Below are positions 23,426 through 33,719 of a DNA stretch of 64,000 bases, in pieces. The DNA lies in contig JAEELE010000097.1 of the NCBI GenBank assembly GCA_016288755.1, positions 1 to 64,000 of the forward strand. The letters are read 5' to 3'. Source of the stretch: Oscillospiraceae bacterium. Lineage in GTDB: Bacteria; Bacillota; Clostridia; Oscillospirales; Ruminococcaceae. Positions within the stretch are counted from its first letter, which is position 1, and the number at the start of each line of letters is the position of its first letter. The notes under the pieces were generated by a model. The model searched no databases and was not told where the DNA came from. It worked only from the letters and a program-made list of their open reading frames with translations. The position numbers and the translations under genes are program-made.

Positions 23426-25450
23426 ATGCAGTTCAAAAAGCCGCGCAGGCTCGCTGCCGCTGCGGCAATCGTGATCGGTGCGGCAATCGCTGCCGTGCTG
23501 CTGCTGCTGCGCAGTGAACCGCCGCACAGGGCGGTCATCTGGCTGACGGCTGTGCTGTTCGCGCTCGGTCTGCTCTGGCTTGTCTGCGAGCTGCTGCTGC
23601 TGCGGAAAAACATGCTGCGCTATTTCTCCGGCATGAACCGCGCCCTCAAGGATACGCTCTATAATGCACCGGAGCACATGCCCGTGCCGGTCGCCATTCT
23701 CGACGAACAGCGCGAGATCATCTGGTATAACGAGAGCTTCTATTCCGAGGTCGCAAACGGCGACGAGCTCTACGGGCAGACGCTCGAGGACGTCATGCCG
23801 CTGAACCTCGACGAGATCGGCGAGGGCGGCGCGGGGCTCTTTGAGCACGACGGACGCACCTTCCGCGTCACGCGCACCCGCTATGAGCACAGCCGCAGCA
23901 CCGGCGAGCTGCTCTGCTTTCAGGATATCACGAAGTTTACCGCGCTCAAAAAGCGCTTTATGGATACGCGCCCGTGCGTCATGATGATCGTCGTGGACAA
24001 CTACGAGGACCTCTTCAACGGCACACGGCAGAGCGAGCGTGCCGCGGTGCTCGCCGCGCTCGAGAATCTCTTTGACCGCTTTCTGGAGGACACCGACTGC
24101 GTGTTCTGCCACCTCGACGAGGACCGCTTCCTTGTGCTGACCGTCGCAAAGCATGTGCTCGCGATGGAAAAGGCGCATTTCCCGCTGCTCGACGAGGCGC
24201 GCAAGATCGCTGTCAAGGGCTCCCCGCTCACGCTGTCGATCGGTGTCGGGCGCAGCGGCGAGAACCTCGCGGAGAATGAGCGCTATGCCCAGCAGTCGCT
24301 CGATATGGCACTGGGGCGCGGCGGCGATCAGGCTGCGATCAAGACCGACGAGGGCTATACCTTCTACGGCGGCGTCTCCAAGGGCATCGAGCACCGGAGC
24401 AAGGCGAAGAACCGCGCCATTGCAAAGGATCTGGTCAGCCTGATGAAGCGCTGCCAGCATGTGTTTATCATGGGGCACCGTGCCAGCGACCTCGACGCGG
24501 TCGGCGCGGCGGTCGGCGTCGCGTTCATCGCGGAGGAGACCGGCGTGCCCTATCATATCGTCATCCGGCAGGATACCTCGCTCGCGAAATTTCTGGTCGA
24601 CCGCATCGCGACGGAAATGCCCGGCGTGATGATCACCCCCGAAGAAGCCCGCGCGATGTTCACGCAGGAGGACCTTGTCGTGATCGTCGACACGTTCAGC
24701 AAGGATATCGTCGAGGATGTCGCGCTCTACAAAATGGCAAAGCATGTCGCGGTGATCGACCACCACCGGCAGATGGTCAACTATCTCGACAACACGACTT
24801 TAAAGCTCCACGACCCGCACGCCTCCTCGGCGGCGGAGCTGGTCGCTGGCATGATCCAGTATTACGACTGGCGCGATCAGATGCCGCAGTTCTGTGCGGA
24901 AGCGCTGCTCTCGGGCATCATGCTCGACACGAAGAATTTCGTGATGCAGACGGGCGTGCACACCTTTGAGGTCGCCGCCTATCTGCGCGAGCGCGGCGCC
25001 GACCCGACCGCGGTCAAGACGCTCTTTGCGGGCTCGATGGACGCCTACCGCCAGCGCTCGAAGCTGGTCGCGGCGGCAGAGCTCTATCAGCGCGTGGCGA
25101 TCACGGTCGAGGACGAGAATGTGCCGGATATCCAGATCATCGCCTCGCAGACCGCGGACGAGCTGCTCGGAATTGAAAATGTCGATGCGTCGTTTGTGAT
25201 CTTCCCGCGCGGCGAGCTGAGCTGCATTTCGGCGCGCTCGCTCGGTGCGATGAATGTGCAGGTCGTGATGGAGCGTCTCGGCGGCGGCGGGCATCAGACG
25301 ATGGCAGCGACCCAGCAGCGCGACTGCTCGGTCAACGAGCTGCGTGCCAAGCTGATCGCCGTGCTCGACGAGATCGCGCAGGAGCCCGCAGACACCGCAG
25401 CCGCAGATGACGCGGAACCCGCAGAAGCCGAAGAGGAGAAAGCGGAATAA
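23426..25450 (+). CDS. gdpP: Cyclic-di-AMP phosphodiesterase GdpP
   Basis: A 674-residue membrane protein that hydrolyses c-di-AMP to pApA. Two membrane helices occupy about residues 8-58, then come a PAS-like domain, a degenerate GGDEF domain and a DHH-DHHA1 module. DHH signatures are MGHRASDLDAVGAAVG, VIVDTFSKDIV and VIDHHRQMVNY; the DHHA1 signature is LGGGGHQTMAATQ. The acidic C-terminal tail (AADDAEPAEAEEEKAE) is variable in the family. GGAGGTG precedes ATG 23426; the track start is upstream in the rnj 3' end and unsupported. The gdpP-rplI-dnaB order is typical of Firmicutes. Confidence 0.95.
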   Translation: MQFKKPRRLAAAAAIVIGAAIAAVLLLLRSEPPHRAVIWLTAVLFALGLLWLVCELLLLRKNMLRYFSGMNRALKDTLYNAPEHMPVPVAILDEQREIIWYNESFYSEVANGDELYGQTLEDVMPLNLDEIGEGGAGLFEHDGRTFRVTRTRYEHSRSTGELLCFQDITKFTALKKRFMDTRPCVMMIVVDNYEDLFNGTRQSERAAVLAALENLFDRFLEDTDCVFCHLDEDRFLVLTVAKHVLAMEKAHFPLLDEARKIAVKGSPLTLSIGVGRSGENLAENERYAQQSLDMALGRGGDQAAIKTDEGYTFYGGVSKGIEHRSKAKNRAIAKDLVSLMKRCQHVFIMGHRASDLDAVGAAVGVAFIAEETGVPYHIVIRQDTSLAKFLVDRIATEMPGVMITPEEARAMFTQEDLVVIVDTFSKDIVEDVALYKMAKHVAVIDHHRQMVNYLDNTTLKLHDPHASSAAELVAGMIQYYDWRDQMPQFCAEALLSGIMLDTKNFVMQTGVHTFEVAAYLRERGADPTAVKTLFAGSMDAYRQRSKLVAAAELYQRVAITVEDENVPDIQIIASQTADELLGIENVDASFVIFPRGELSCISARSLGAMNVQVVMERLGGGGHQTMAATQQRDCSVNELRAKLIAVLDEIAQEPADTAAADDAEPAEAEEEKAE

Positions 25451-25639
25451 GAAGTGAGAAATGAGAAATGGTTCCGTTCACGTTCACTTCTGCCGCTGAA
25501 CGGAGACAGCAAAGCGGGGTCCGGGGCGAAGCCCCATGATCAATCATGCGCGAAGCGCATACCGCAACTCCTCACTCCTCACTTCTGACTGCTGACTTAT
25601 TTCTCACTTCTCATTTTTACACGAAAGGATTTTTCGATC
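25446..25639. repeat. Heptanucleotide tracts in opposite orientation before rplI
   Basis: AGAAGTGAGAAATGAGAAAT on the left and CTCCTCACTCCTCACTTCTG, CTTATTTCTCACTTCTC on the right form an inverted pair around GGGGCGAAGCCCC and GCGCGAAGCGC palindromes. No gene is seen; any rplI promoter here is masked by the repeat. Confidence 0.65.
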
Positions 25640-26092
25640 ATGAAGGTTATTTTACTCGCAGATGTGAAGGGCACCGGCAAAAAGGGCGAGATCAAGAACG
25701 TCTCGGACGGCTATGCCCGCAACTTTTTGCTCGGCAAAGGGCTTGCCGTCGAGGCAACCCCGGAAAACCTGAACCGTCTCGCAGGACAGAAGGCATCCGA
25801 GCAGCATAAAATTGATGTTGCGACGCAGGAGGCAAAGGAGCAGGCTGCAAAGCTCTCGGGCAAGACCGTCACCGTGCGCGCAAAGGGCGGACAGGGCGGC
25901 AAGCTCTTCGGCTCCGTGACCGCCGGGACCGTCGCAGAGGCAGTCGCGGAACAGTTCGGCATCGCGGTCGACAAGCGCAAAATCGCAGTCAGCTCCGAGA
26001 TGAAGAATGTCGGCGAATACAGCGCTGAGGCGAAATTCTACGGCGGCGTGACTGCGAAATTCACCGTCTCCGTGGTGCTCGAAAATGGCTGA
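25640..26092 (+). CDS. rplI: 50S ribosomal protein L9
   Basis: A 150-residue protein with the L9 N-terminal signature [18 protein letters not shown] and [20 protein letters not shown], a long connecting helix rich in Lys, Ala and Glu, and a C-terminal rRNA-binding domain. Full length for the family. Its 3' end overlaps dnaB by 8 nt, so expression of the two is coupled. Confidence 0.97.
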   Translation: MKVILLADVKGTGKKGEIKNVSDGYARNFLLGKGLAVEATPENLNRLAGQKASEQHKIDVATQEAKEQAAKLSGKTVTVRAKGGQGGKLFGSVTAGTVAEAVAEQFGIAVDKRKIAVSSEMKNVGEYSAEAKFYGGVTAKFTVSVVLENG

Positions 26093-27461
26093 TGCTTCTG
26101 TTCTGACCGGAACGGAGAGCTTCGGCGAGCAGACGCTTCCGCACAGCATCGACGCGGAGCAGGCTGTGCTCGGGTCGGTTCTGGTCGACCCGGACACCGT
26201 CACCGTCGCGCTCACGATCATCAAGCCCGAGGCGTTCTATGTCGAGCAGCACCGCCAGCTCTTCACGCTGATGGCAGCACTCTTCGGCAGCGGGCAGGGC
26301 GCGAACATCGACCTGGTCGTCGTGCTGAATGAGGCGGTCAAGCAGGGCATCTTTGCGACGTCGGCGGAGGGCAAGCGCTATCTGACCGCGCTGATCCAGA
26401 ATGTCCCCTCTGCCGGAAACATCCGCAGCTACTGCGAGATCATGCAGGAGAAGCACACGGAGCGGCGCCTGGCAGAGGTCGCGCGCGATCTGCTCAGGCG
26501 CATCGCAGACGGCTCCGACAGCGCCGAAACGCTCCTCGATGCCGCCGAGCAGCGGCTCTTCGATATCCGCGGCGGACGCGATTCCAAGGGGCTGGTCGCC
26601 ATCCGGGAGGTCATGGTCGACACCTACAAGCACCTCGGCGATATCTCCGGTCCCGACCGCGACAAATATGTCGGCGCGAGGACCGGCTACCCGACGCTCG
26701 ACGCGATCACCGGCGGCATGAACAACTCCGACCTCGTCATTCTCGCGGCGCGCCCGGGCATGGGCAAGACCTCGTTCGCGCTCAATCTCGCGACCAATGT
26801 CGCAAAGAGCACGCAGAAGAACGTCGTGATCTATTCGCTCGAAATGGGCATGCAGCAGCTGGTCTCGCGCATGCTCTCGACCCATGCGCTCGTTGATTCC
26901 TACAAGCTGCGCACCGGTCGGCTCGCCCCCGATGAATGGGGGCGTCTTGCCGCCAGCGCCGATGTGCTCTCGGATATGACGATCTATCTCTCCGAGGGCT
27001 CGGGCATCACCGTGCAGCAGATGAAGGCACAGCTGAGGCATCTGAAAAATCTCGGCATGGTCGTCATCGACTATCTGCAGCTGATGGATGCCCCGCTCAA
27101 GACCGATAACCGCGTGCTCGTCATCTCCGATATCACGCGAAACCTAAAGCTCATGGCAAAGGAGCTCAATATCCCCGTGCTGCTGCTCTCGCAGCTCAAC
27201 CGCGGCGTCGAATCGCGCACCGACAAGCGCCCGATGATGTCCGATCTGCGTGAATCGGGCTCGATCGAGCAGGACGCCGATATCATCATGTTCCTCTATA
27301 ACGACAACTACTACAAGCGCGACAAGGCAGAGGGCGCGAACATCACCGAGTGCATCGTCGCGAAGAACCGCCACGGCGAGACCTCGAAGATTGACCTCGT
27401 GTGGGACCCGCAGTTCACGCGCTTCTCCACGCCCGAACACGACAACCCGCCGCCCGCATGA
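26085..27461 (+). CDS. dnaB: Replicative DNA helicase DnaB
   Basis: A 458-residue helicase of the chromosomal replisome (named DnaC in Bacillus). The N-terminal domain begins [19 protein letters not shown]; the RecA-like domain carries the Walker A motif [13 protein letters not shown], the Walker B region [10 protein letters not shown], and motif H4 with [19 protein letters not shown]. It overlaps both rplI and tilS, in the usual gdpP-rplI-dnaB context. No intein or insertion is seen. Confidence 0.97.
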   Translation: MADASVLTGTESFGEQTLPHSIDAEQAVLGSVLVDPDTVTVALTIIKPEAFYVEQHRQLFTLMAALFGSGQGANIDLVVVLNEAVKQGIFATSAEGKRYLTALIQNVPSAGNIRSYCEIMQEKHTERRLAEVARDLLRRIADGSDSAETLLDAAEQRLFDIRGGRDSKGLVAIREVMVDTYKHLGDISGPDRDKYVGARTGYPTLDAITGGMNNSDLVILAARPGMGKTSFALNLATNVAKSTQKNVVIYSLEMGMQQLVSRMLSTHALVDSYKLRTGRLAPDEWGRLAASADVLSDMTIYLSEGSGITVQQMKAQLRHLKNLGMVVIDYLQLMDAPLKTDNRVLVISDITRNLKLMAKELNIPVLLLSQLNRGVESRTDKRPMMSDLRESGSIEQDADIIMFLYNDNYYKRDKAEGANITECIVAKNRHGETSKIDLVWDPQFTRFSTPEHDNPPPA

Positions 27462-28786
27462 TGACGCTGACCGAACACATCCTGCGCGGCGCCGGATGCC
27501 CCTCACCCGGGCAGTGCACGGTCGCACTCTCGGGCGGTGCCGACAGCACGGCACTGCTTCTCGCGCTCTGCCGGCTCCGGGAGCGGCTCTCCCTGACGCT
27601 CGCGGCAGTGCATGTGCACCACGGCATCCGCGGGGCTGAGGCAGACCGCGACGCTGCCTTCTGTGCGGAGCTCTGCGCGCGCTGCGGCATTCCGTTCACG
27701 CTCGTGCATGTCGATGCGCCGGGCTATGCGCGGGAGCAGCATCTCTCGCTCGAGACCGCGGCGCGTCAGCTGCGCTATGAGGCACTGATGCAGGCAGCTC
27801 AAACGGGCGAGATCGCGACCGCACACCACGCCGACGACAATGCCGAGACCGTGCTGTTCCATCTGCTGCGGGGCTCGGGGCTCCGCGGGCTGACCGGCAT
27901 CCCGGCACGCAGCGGCAGAATCATCCGCCCGCTGCTGACCGCGGCAAAAGCGGAAATTCTCGGTTTTTTGGAAGAAATCGGGCAAAGCTATGTGGAGGAC
28001 AGCACCAATTTCACCGGCGACAATACCCGCTCCCGGCTGCGGCAGACGCTGATGCCCGCGCTGACCGCGGAAAATCCCGCCGCCGTGCGCCATCTGGCAC
28101 AGACCGCCGCGGTGCTCTCGGAGGACGAGGCATTTCTGACGGAGACCGCAGACCGCGAATTTGCGGCGAGACAGACGGATTTCGGCGGACTCAGGGGGCT
28201 CTCAGAGCTCGCAAGACCCATCCGGATGCGCATGTATCTGCGGCGCCTGCGCATGCTCGAAGCCCGCACCGACCCCTCCCGCATGATCCTGGAGGGCATT
28301 GACGCGCTGGTGCAGCAGGGCGGCGGCAGATATATGCCGACCGGACGGATCGCGGCGCAGCTGCTGCGGGGCACGCTCTATCTCAATTCCGTGCGCCCGC
28401 CCATGCAGGGGGAATTTCCCCTGACAGATCACCCGCAGGAGGTCGTGCCCGGATGCACGGTGTCTGCCGAAGCGTGCGGGTTATCACGGAATATTCACAC
28501 AGCAAACACAAGGGTTACGCTGGATGCTGATAAAATAAAGGGTACACTGTATTTCCGGCAGTGGGCGCGTGACGACACGATCATGCTGCCGGGCAGAGAT
28601 TTTCACAGCCGTCTGCACACGCTGATCGGGGCGGAGATCCCCGCGGCGGAGCGCAGAAGGCTGCATGTGCTCTACGACGGGTGCGGCGCGGTATTCTGCG
28701 AGGGCATCGGCATAGCGGCGCGTGTCAGACCGGATGCAGACAGCTCAAGGCTCACGGTGATCCGCATCACCCGCCCGGAGGGCTGA
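27458..28786 (+). CDS. tilS: tRNA(Ile)-lysidine synthase
   Basis: A 442-residue N-type ATP pyrophosphatase that adds lysine to C34 of the AUA-reading tRNA-Ile. The P-loop motif is ALSGGADSTALLLAL, then AAVHVHHGIRG and ATAHHADDNAETVLFHLLRG are characteristic. The C-terminal ~70 residues form the TilS C-domain (LPGRDFHSRLHTLIG). The start overlaps the dnaB stop (ATGA). In many Firmicutes hpt lies between tilS and ftsH; it is absent here. The ~30 nt after tilS lead straight to the ftsH ribosome binding site. Confidence 0.95.
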   Translation: MMTLTEHILRGAGCPSPGQCTVALSGGADSTALLLALCRLRERLSLTLAAVHVHHGIRGAEADRDAAFCAELCARCGIPFTLVHVDAPGYAREQHLSLETAARQLRYEALMQAAQTGEIATAHHADDNAETVLFHLLRGSGLRGLTGIPARSGRIIRPLLTAAKAEILGFLEEIGQSYVEDSTNFTGDNTRSRLRQTLMPALTAENPAAVRHLAQTAAVLSEDEAFLTETADREFAARQTDFGGLRGLSELARPIRMRMYLRRLRMLEARTDPSRMILEGIDALVQQGGGRYMPTGRIAAQLLRGTLYLNSVRPPMQGEFPLTDHPQEVVPGCTVSAEACGLSRNIHTANTRVTLDADKIKGTLYFRQWARDDTIMLPGRDFHSRLHTLIGAEIPAAERRRLHVLYDGCGAVFCEGIGIAARVRPDADSSRLTVIRITRPEG

Positions 28787-28815
28787 GCATATACATTCTG
28801 AAAAGGAGAGAACGT

Positions 28816-30939
28816 ATGGGAAAAAATCGTGGGATCATGACCTATATCATTGTCGCGCTGCTGTTCATTGTCGCGATCTGGGTGCTGCTGCCGTCACTTT
28901 CGAGCCGCCAGCACACCGTGAAGTATTCCGATATCATGGAGTATTTCGACAAGCAGCAGGTGACCGCATATACGCTTGATCTCGGAAGCGGAGAGCTGAA
29001 ATATCAGCTCGAGGGCGACACGAAGGTGCACACCTACGAGGTGCCGAATGTCTCGCTCTTCCTCAATGACGTCGAGGATTACCGCGCGCAGTACAATGAG
29101 GCGCACCCGGGCGAGCCGCTCGCGCAGGACTATTTCAAGGTCACGGACAACTCATGGCTGCTGACGGTCATCCCGACTGCGGTGCTGATGATCATGGCGA
29201 TCGTGCTCTTTGTCGTGATGTTCCGGCAGGCGAACGGCGGCGGCAAGATCAATTCCTTCGGCAAGGCAAACATCAAGGCGCTGACCGGCAGTGCGAAAAA
29301 GGCGACCTTCGCCGACGTCGCCGGTGCCGACGAGGAAAAAGCCGAAATGGCAGAGCTGGTCGACTTCCTCAAGAACCCGAAGAAGTTTGAGGATATCGGC
29401 GCGAGAATCCCGCGCGGCGTGCTGCTGCTGGGTCCTCCCGGCACCGGTAAGACGCTGCTGGCAAGAGCGGTCGCGGGCGAGGCAGGCGTGCCGTTCTTCG
29501 CGATCTCCGGCTCCGATTTCGTCGAGATGTTCGTCGGCGTCGGTGCATCGCGTGTGCGCGACCTCTTTGAGCAGGCGAAAAAGCACGCGCCCTCGATCGT
29601 ATTCATCGACGAGATCGACGCGGTCGGACGCCACAGAGGCTCGGGGTTAGGCGGCGGTCACGACGAGCGCGAGCAGACCCTGAACCAGCTCCTTGTCGAG
29701 ATGGACGGCTTTGAGGAGAACGAGAGCGTCATCGTCATTGCCGCGACGAACCGCCGCGACATTCTCGACCCGGCACTGCTGCGTCCGGGGCGCTTTGACC
29801 GTCAGATCACGGTCAACTACCCCGATGTCAAGGGCAGAGAGGAGATCCTCAAGGTGCACAAGGGCAAGAAGCCGATCGGTCCCGATGTCGATTTCCACGA
29901 GATCGCGAAGGATACGCAGGGCTTCACCGGCGCAGACCTTGAAAATCTGCTGAACGAGGCAGCGATCCTCGCCGCGCGCGACAACCGCAAGGCGATCATC
30001 AAGGCGGATATCGAGGAGGCGACGATGAAGGTGCTCGCGGGTCCGGAGAAGAAATCCCATATCCCGACCCCGACCGACAAGCGCATCACCGCCTATCACG
30101 AGGCAGGGCACGCGGTCGCGGCGCACCACCTCAAAACGCAGGACCGCATCCAGCAGGTCAGCGTCATTTCGCGCGGCATGGCTGCGGGCATGACATGGAC
30201 ACGCCCGGTCACCGAGGACAACCACATGACGCGCACCAAGCTGCTCGAAACGATCGTGATGATGCTGGGCGGCAGAGCGGGCGAGGCGGTCGCACTCGAC
30301 GATATCTGCACCGGTGCGTCGAATGATATCGAGCGCGCCACCAAGCTGGCGAAGAACATGGTCACGCGCTGGGGTCTCTCCGACGAGCTCGGACCGGTCA
30401 TGTACGGCTCCGAGAGCGACGAGGTCTTCATCGGGCGCGATTACGGGCATGTCCGCGATTACTCCGAGGAGGTCGCCGCACGCATCGACAAGGAGGTCCG
30501 CCGCATCATCGAGGAATCCTACGAGCGCGCCCTGACCATTCTGCAGGAGCACCGCGCCGAGCACGAGGCGCTGGCGCAGTTCCTGCTGGAGTATGAGAAG
30601 GTCAACGAGGAGGAGTTCCTCGCGATCATGAACGGCACACTGACGGTCGAGAGCCGCCGCGCCGAGGAAGCGCAGAAGAAGGCTGCCGCGGAGAAGGCTG
30701 CTGCCGAGAAGGAAGCCGCGGAAAAGGCTGCCGCGGAGAAGGCGGCTGCCGAAAAGGAAGCTGCCGAACAGGCGGAGAAGGCAAGGAAGGCGCTGAAGGA
30801 GACAAAGGCAATCTCCGGCGACGAGCTGCTCGATTTCGACCCGCTGGACGGCGCCGACGATTCCGATTCCTATACGGACGACAGCGCAGATGAGCAAAAG
30901 GGTCAGACCGCACAGAGCGGCGAGGACGACGACGAATAA
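28816..30939 (+). CDS. ftsH: ATP-dependent zinc metalloprotease FtsH
   Basis: A 707-residue membrane AAA+ protease that degrades misfolded membrane and regulatory proteins. Membrane helices at about residues 8-28 and 113-134 flank an extracytoplasmic domain. The AAA domain has [19 protein letters not shown] and the SRH arginine region RPGRFDRQI; the protease has HEAGH. The C-terminal tail is unusual: repeated [10 protein letters not shown] units (about 630-665) followed by a very acidic end. Start ATG 28816 with AAAGGAGAG upstream was chosen over the track start inside tilS. A strong terminator follows at 30945. Confidence 0.97.
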   Translation: MGKNRGIMTYIIVALLFIVAIWVLLPSLSSRQHTVKYSDIMEYFDKQQVTAYTLDLGSGELKYQLEGDTKVHTYEVPNVSLFLNDVEDYRAQYNEAHPGEPLAQDYFKVTDNSWLLTVIPTAVLMIMAIVLFVVMFRQANGGGKINSFGKANIKALTGSAKKATFADVAGADEEKAEMAELVDFLKNPKKFEDIGARIPRGVLLLGPPGTGKTLLARAVAGEAGVPFFAISGSDFVEMFVGVGASRVRDLFEQAKKHAPSIVFIDEIDAVGRHRGSGLGGGHDEREQTLNQLLVEMDGFEENESVIVIAATNRRDILDPALLRPGRFDRQITVNYPDVKGREEILKVHKGKKPIGPDVDFHEIAKDTQGFTGADLENLLNEAAILAARDNRKAIIKADIEEATMKVLAGPEKKSHIPTPTDKRITAYHEAGHAVAAHHLKTQDRIQQVSVISRGMAAGMTWTRPVTEDNHMTRTKLLETIVMMLGGRAGEAVALDDICTGASNDIERATKLAKNMVTRWGLSDELGPVMYGSESDEVFIGRDYGHVRDYSEEVAARIDKEVRRIIEESYERALTILQEHRAEHEALAQFLLEYEKVNEEEFLAIMNGTLTVESRRAEEAQKKAAAEKAAAEKEAAEKAAAEKAAAEKEAAEQAEKARKALKETKAISGDELLDFDPLDGADDSDSYTDDSADEQKGQTAQSGEDDDE

Positions 30940-30944
30940 CAGTA

Positions 30945-30982
30945 AAAGCCCCTTCCGGACATCATTCGGAAGGGACTTTTTT
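30945..30982 (+). terminator. Terminator after ftsH
   Basis: CCCTTCCG and CGGAAGGG pair around a 9-nt loop, followed by ACTTTTTT. Confidence 0.88.
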
Positions 30983-30984
30983 GC

Positions 30985-31309
30985 GGGCTGTCGCGCGAAG
31001 AAGCAGGGAGGAGGTAGCAGGGAGGAGGTAGGAGGTGAAAGCGGAGATGCGCAAGTTTTTCCTACGGCAAAACATGGGAATGCGGAATAATTACCGTCAC
31101 CTGCACTTCTGCTGCTGAGGGATAGTTCAGAGAGAGGGGCGTGGAAAAGAATAATGAGTCATGGCGGAATCGCATGTTTGCGGGCAAACGGCGATGGGTT
31201 TGAATGGGGAGCGGCTAAAGCACGGATCACGGACAACTCCTCACCCCTAACTCCTCACTCCTAACTTGACCTGCTCCCTCCTACCTCCTACCTGCTCCAT
31301 CCTCCCTGC
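30985..31309. repeat. Intergenic repeat copy with flanking inverted heptad tracts
   Basis: The gap carries GGAGGTAGCAGGGAGGAGGT-type heptads on the left, a degenerate copy of the long repeat (CGCATGTTTGCGGGCAAACGG), and on the right inverted units CAACTCCTCACCCCTAACTC and CTCCCTCCTACCTCC. No gene or promoter is visible. Confidence 0.7.
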
Positions 31310-31831
31310 TCACACCCCCTGACAGTTGCAGATCTGGCACCCGAGAAAGGTCTTGTAGATGCCGTGGCGATCACATTTCGGGAAGCCGGTCTGCACCGGG
31401 TCGTCCGGCTCCATGTCGTCGAGCCAGTCGTTCAGCGCATAGGGGTCGATATCGGTGATTTTCAGGCGCAGAAGCTGCTTGTGGAACCACCCGAGGATCG
31501 GTCGCAGCTGCGGCTCATTCGGCAGATAGGAGAGCTTGTCCCAGCCCGTCTGCATCGAGGCGGCGTCGACGGCGCGCACGAGAAAGCCGCGGTCCTCGGC
31601 GAAGCTGCACGCCTCCCACGGCATTTCGGCGATCGCAAACCCGATGAAGCCCGTCCCGAGTCTGCGGTCATGCTCTGCCAGCCAGACCGCCATGCGCTTC
31701 TGACTTTCCGTTTCGGCGAGTGCCGCGCAGGCGAGCGCCAGCACCGAGATCAGCACATCGGTGCCGCGGTCGGGGATGCTGATCTTCAGCTCCTCGGGGT
31801 CGCTGCGCCGCACACAGAATACATTTGCCAA
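31310..31831 (-). CDS. Hypothetical protein with C-terminal Cys/His cluster
   Basis: A protein of about 173 residues with no signal peptide. The C-terminus CDRHGIYKTFLGCQICNC has four Cys and one His in a zinc-binding arrangement. The middle is Trp-rich (AVWLAEHDRR, GWFHKQLLRL, LNDWLDDM). I do not recognise the family. The track starts it at GTG 31840, but AAAGGGGG is too close to that codon and better spaced for TTG 31831 (9 nt), so TTG is preferred. It is followed at once by repeats and is not in an operon. Confidence 0.65.
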   Translation of the reverse strand: MANVFCVRRSDPEELKISIPDRGTDVLISVLALACAALAETESQKRMAVWLAEHDRRLGTGFIGFAIAEMPWEACSFAEDRGFLVRAVDAASMQTGWDKLSYLPNEPQLRPILGWFHKQLLRLKITDIDPYALNDWLDDMEPDDPVQTGFPKCDRHGIYKTFLGCQICNCQGV

Positions 31832-31844
31832 GAAAAACACCCCC

Positions 31845-31960
31845 TTTAGAAGTAGGAAATTAGAAATGAGAAGTGAGAAGTTGTTCCGTTACCCTTGTTT
31901 TAGCTGCTGAATGGACAGCGCACCGGAACCCCTCAATTCCTAACTCCGAACGGAACTAAA
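31845..31960 (+). repeat. Heptanucleotide repeat tract
   Basis: Units agaaatg, agaagtg and agaagtt end in GTTCCG at about 31890, followed by CTTGTTTTAGCTGCTGAATGG similar to the trailing part of the 16.7-kb copy. Confidence 0.65.
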
Positions 31961-31963
31961 TGT

Positions 31964-32093
31964 TCAGACCGGAAAATATTTCCTTCCAGTCGTCCGCGAC
32001 GGAGATCGCGCCGTTTTTGCGGCAGAGGATCCATGCGTCAGATTCGCTCCGCAGGAAAAAGCCGCCGCCGGACTTCCCCCGGCAGATACCCGA
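31964..32093 (-). pseudogene. Coding-like stretch in frame after the radA stop
   Basis: Reading on past the radA TGA in the same frame gives about 42 codons without a stop, including GGGFFLRSESDAWILCRKNG and DDWKEIFSGLNI, ending in TAG at about 31962. Composition is protein-like, but there is no start codon or ribosome binding site. It may be the remnant of a lost gene, or a readthrough extension of RadA. Confidence 0.3.
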
Positions 32094-33509
32094 TCAGTCC
32101 GGCAATTCATGCTCCTTGCGTTTGGCGTGTGTCTCAAGCACATGGAATGCCTCCCTGAGATTCGACACGCCCTCGAGCCGGATGTGGAACCGCCCGGTCT
32201 GGAGCGTGCGCAGGGTCTGCTTCGGGAGAATACAGAGCGTAAACCCGAGCCGCTCTGCCTCCGCGATGCGCTGTGCCGCATTCGAGACGCCGCGCAGCTC
32301 GCCGCCGAGCCCGATCTCCCCGAAGGCAAGCACGGTCTCGCCGATGGGCTTGTCCATCAGCGCGGAATAGAGCGCAAGGGCGGCTGCCAGATCGCCCGCG
32401 GGCTCATCGAGCCGGAACCCGCCGACAATATTGAGATAGACGTCGAGTGCGCCGAAAAAGAGCCCCATGCGCTTTTCGAGCACGGCGAGCAGAATATACA
32501 CGCGGTTATAATCAAAGCCGGTCGCGGTGCGGCGCGGCGACGAGAGCGTGCTCTTTGCACAGAGCGCCTGAATCTCCGCGAGGATCGGGCGGCTGCCCTC
32601 CATCATGCAGCAGACGCATGTGCCCGAGACCCCGACGGGGCGCCCCTCCAGCAGCATTGCCGAGGGATTTTCGACCTCCGAGAGCCCGTCCTCTGTCATC
32701 TCGAAGACGCCGATCTCATTGGTCGAGCCGAAGCGGTTTTTGACCGCGCGAAGAATGCGCACGCTCTGGTAGCGGTCGCCCTCGAAGATCAGCACGGTGT
32801 CGACGATATGCTCCATGACCTTCGGACCCGCGATCGCGCCCTCCTTGGTCACATGCCCGACCAGAAAGAACGGGATCTCCTTCGCCTTTGCGGTCTGCAT
32901 GAAGAGATTGGTGCACTCGCGCACCTGCGGCACCGACCCCGAGCCCGAGGTCAGCCCGTTGATGTGCATGGTCTGGATCGAGTCGATGATGACGACGTCG
33001 GGCTCTGTTTCCATGACCGTGTCGCAGACCGCCTCGGCGTCGCTGACGGTGAGGATGTAGAGGCTTTCGGTATCGACATGCAGGCGCTGTGCGCGGAGCT
33101 TGATCTGCCTTGCCGACTCCTCGCCCGAGACATAGAGCACGGAATGCGATTCGCCGAGAAACTGGCAGATTTGCAGCAGCAACGTGCTTTTCCCGATTCC
33201 GGGCTCGCCGCCGAGCAGCACGGCCGAGCCCTTGACGAGCCCGCCGCCGAGCACGCGGTTCAGCTCGGGGATGCCGGTGTCATAGCGGATATCGTCGTTG
33301 GTGCCGATCTGGGAGAGCTCTTTGATCTGCGCGGAGAGGTCTGCCGCGGGACGGCGCGCGTTGCCGAGCCCGCCGGTGACGGGGGTGCGCACCTCGGGCA
33401 GTGATTCCTCGACGGTATTCCAAGCGCCGCAGCTTGTGCAGCGGCCCATCCACTTCGGGTATTCCGCCCCACACGCGGTGCATTCAAATTTAGTCCGTTG
33501 CTTTGCCAT
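32094..33509 (-). CDS. radA: DNA repair protein RadA
   Basis: A RecA-like branch-migration protein for recombinational repair, about 471 residues. The N-terminal zinc finger is CTACG..CTSCGAWN, the Walker A motif is GGEPGIGKSTLLLQI, the RadA-specific KNRFGST motif is present, and the C-terminal Lon-like domain has GEIGLGGELRGVS. I place the start at ATG 33509; its first bases overlap the stop of a 28-codon mini-ORF (TGATG). A GGGGGA ribosome binding site lies upstream. Confidence 0.96.
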   Translation of the reverse strand: MAKQRTKFECTACGAEYPKWMGRCTSCGAWNTVEESLPEVRTPVTGGLGNARRPAADLSAQIKELSQIGTNDDIRYDTGIPELNRVLGGGLVKGSAVLLGGEPGIGKSTLLLQICQFLGESHSVLYVSGEESARQIKLRAQRLHVDTESLYILTVSDAEAVCDTVMETEPDVVIIDSIQTMHINGLTSGSGSVPQVRECTNLFMQTAKAKEIPFFLVGHVTKEGAIAGPKVMEHIVDTVLIFEGDRYQSVRILRAVKNRFGSTNEIGVFEMTEDGLSEVENPSAMLLEGRPVGVSGTCVCCMMEGSRPILAEIQALCAKSTLSSPRRTATGFDYNRVYILLAVLEKRMGLFFGALDVYLNIVGGFRLDEPAGDLAAALALYSALMDKPIGETVLAFGEIGLGGELRGVSNAAQRIAEAERLGFTLCILPKQTLRTLQTGRFHIRLEGVSNLREAFHVLETHAKRKEHELPD

Positions 33510-33595
33510 CACTCATTCCCCCATTCATTTGAATCGGAGGCGGGCACTGCCCGTCCACACGCGGTGCATTCAAATTTTGTCCGCTGCTTTGCCAT
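33509..33595 (-). CDS. 28-aa upstream mini-ORF derived from duplicated radA start
   Basis: The 40 bp at 33556-33595 repeat the first 40 bp of radA (33470-33509) with two mismatches. The copy keeps ATG and GAGGAAATCAGC as a ribosome binding site, encodes MAKQRTKFECTACG like RadA itself, then diverges (RAVPASDSNEWGNE) and stops at TGA, which overlaps the radA ATG. It could be a translated leader that couples to radA, or just the scar of a tandem duplication. It carries half of the RadA zinc finger. Confidence 0.5.
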   Translation of the reverse strand: MAKQRTKFECTACGRAVPASDSNEWGNE

Positions 33596-33719
33596 GCTGA
33601 TTTCCTCGCTTTCACGCTGTATTTCTATCTATTATACAGCGACAGATGTTCAGAATCTTCACTTCTATAGAGAAGCGCACCGGAACCGCATGGGAGGCGG
33701 GACCGGTGCAGCGACAGAA

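Noticed and set aside
29647-30897. 416-aa minus-strand ORF opposite ftsH
   Set aside because: Antisense shadow of the AAA and protease domains of ftsH.
31960-32370. 136-aa plus-strand ORF at the 3' end of radA
   Set aside because: Mostly antisense to radA, no ribosome binding site.
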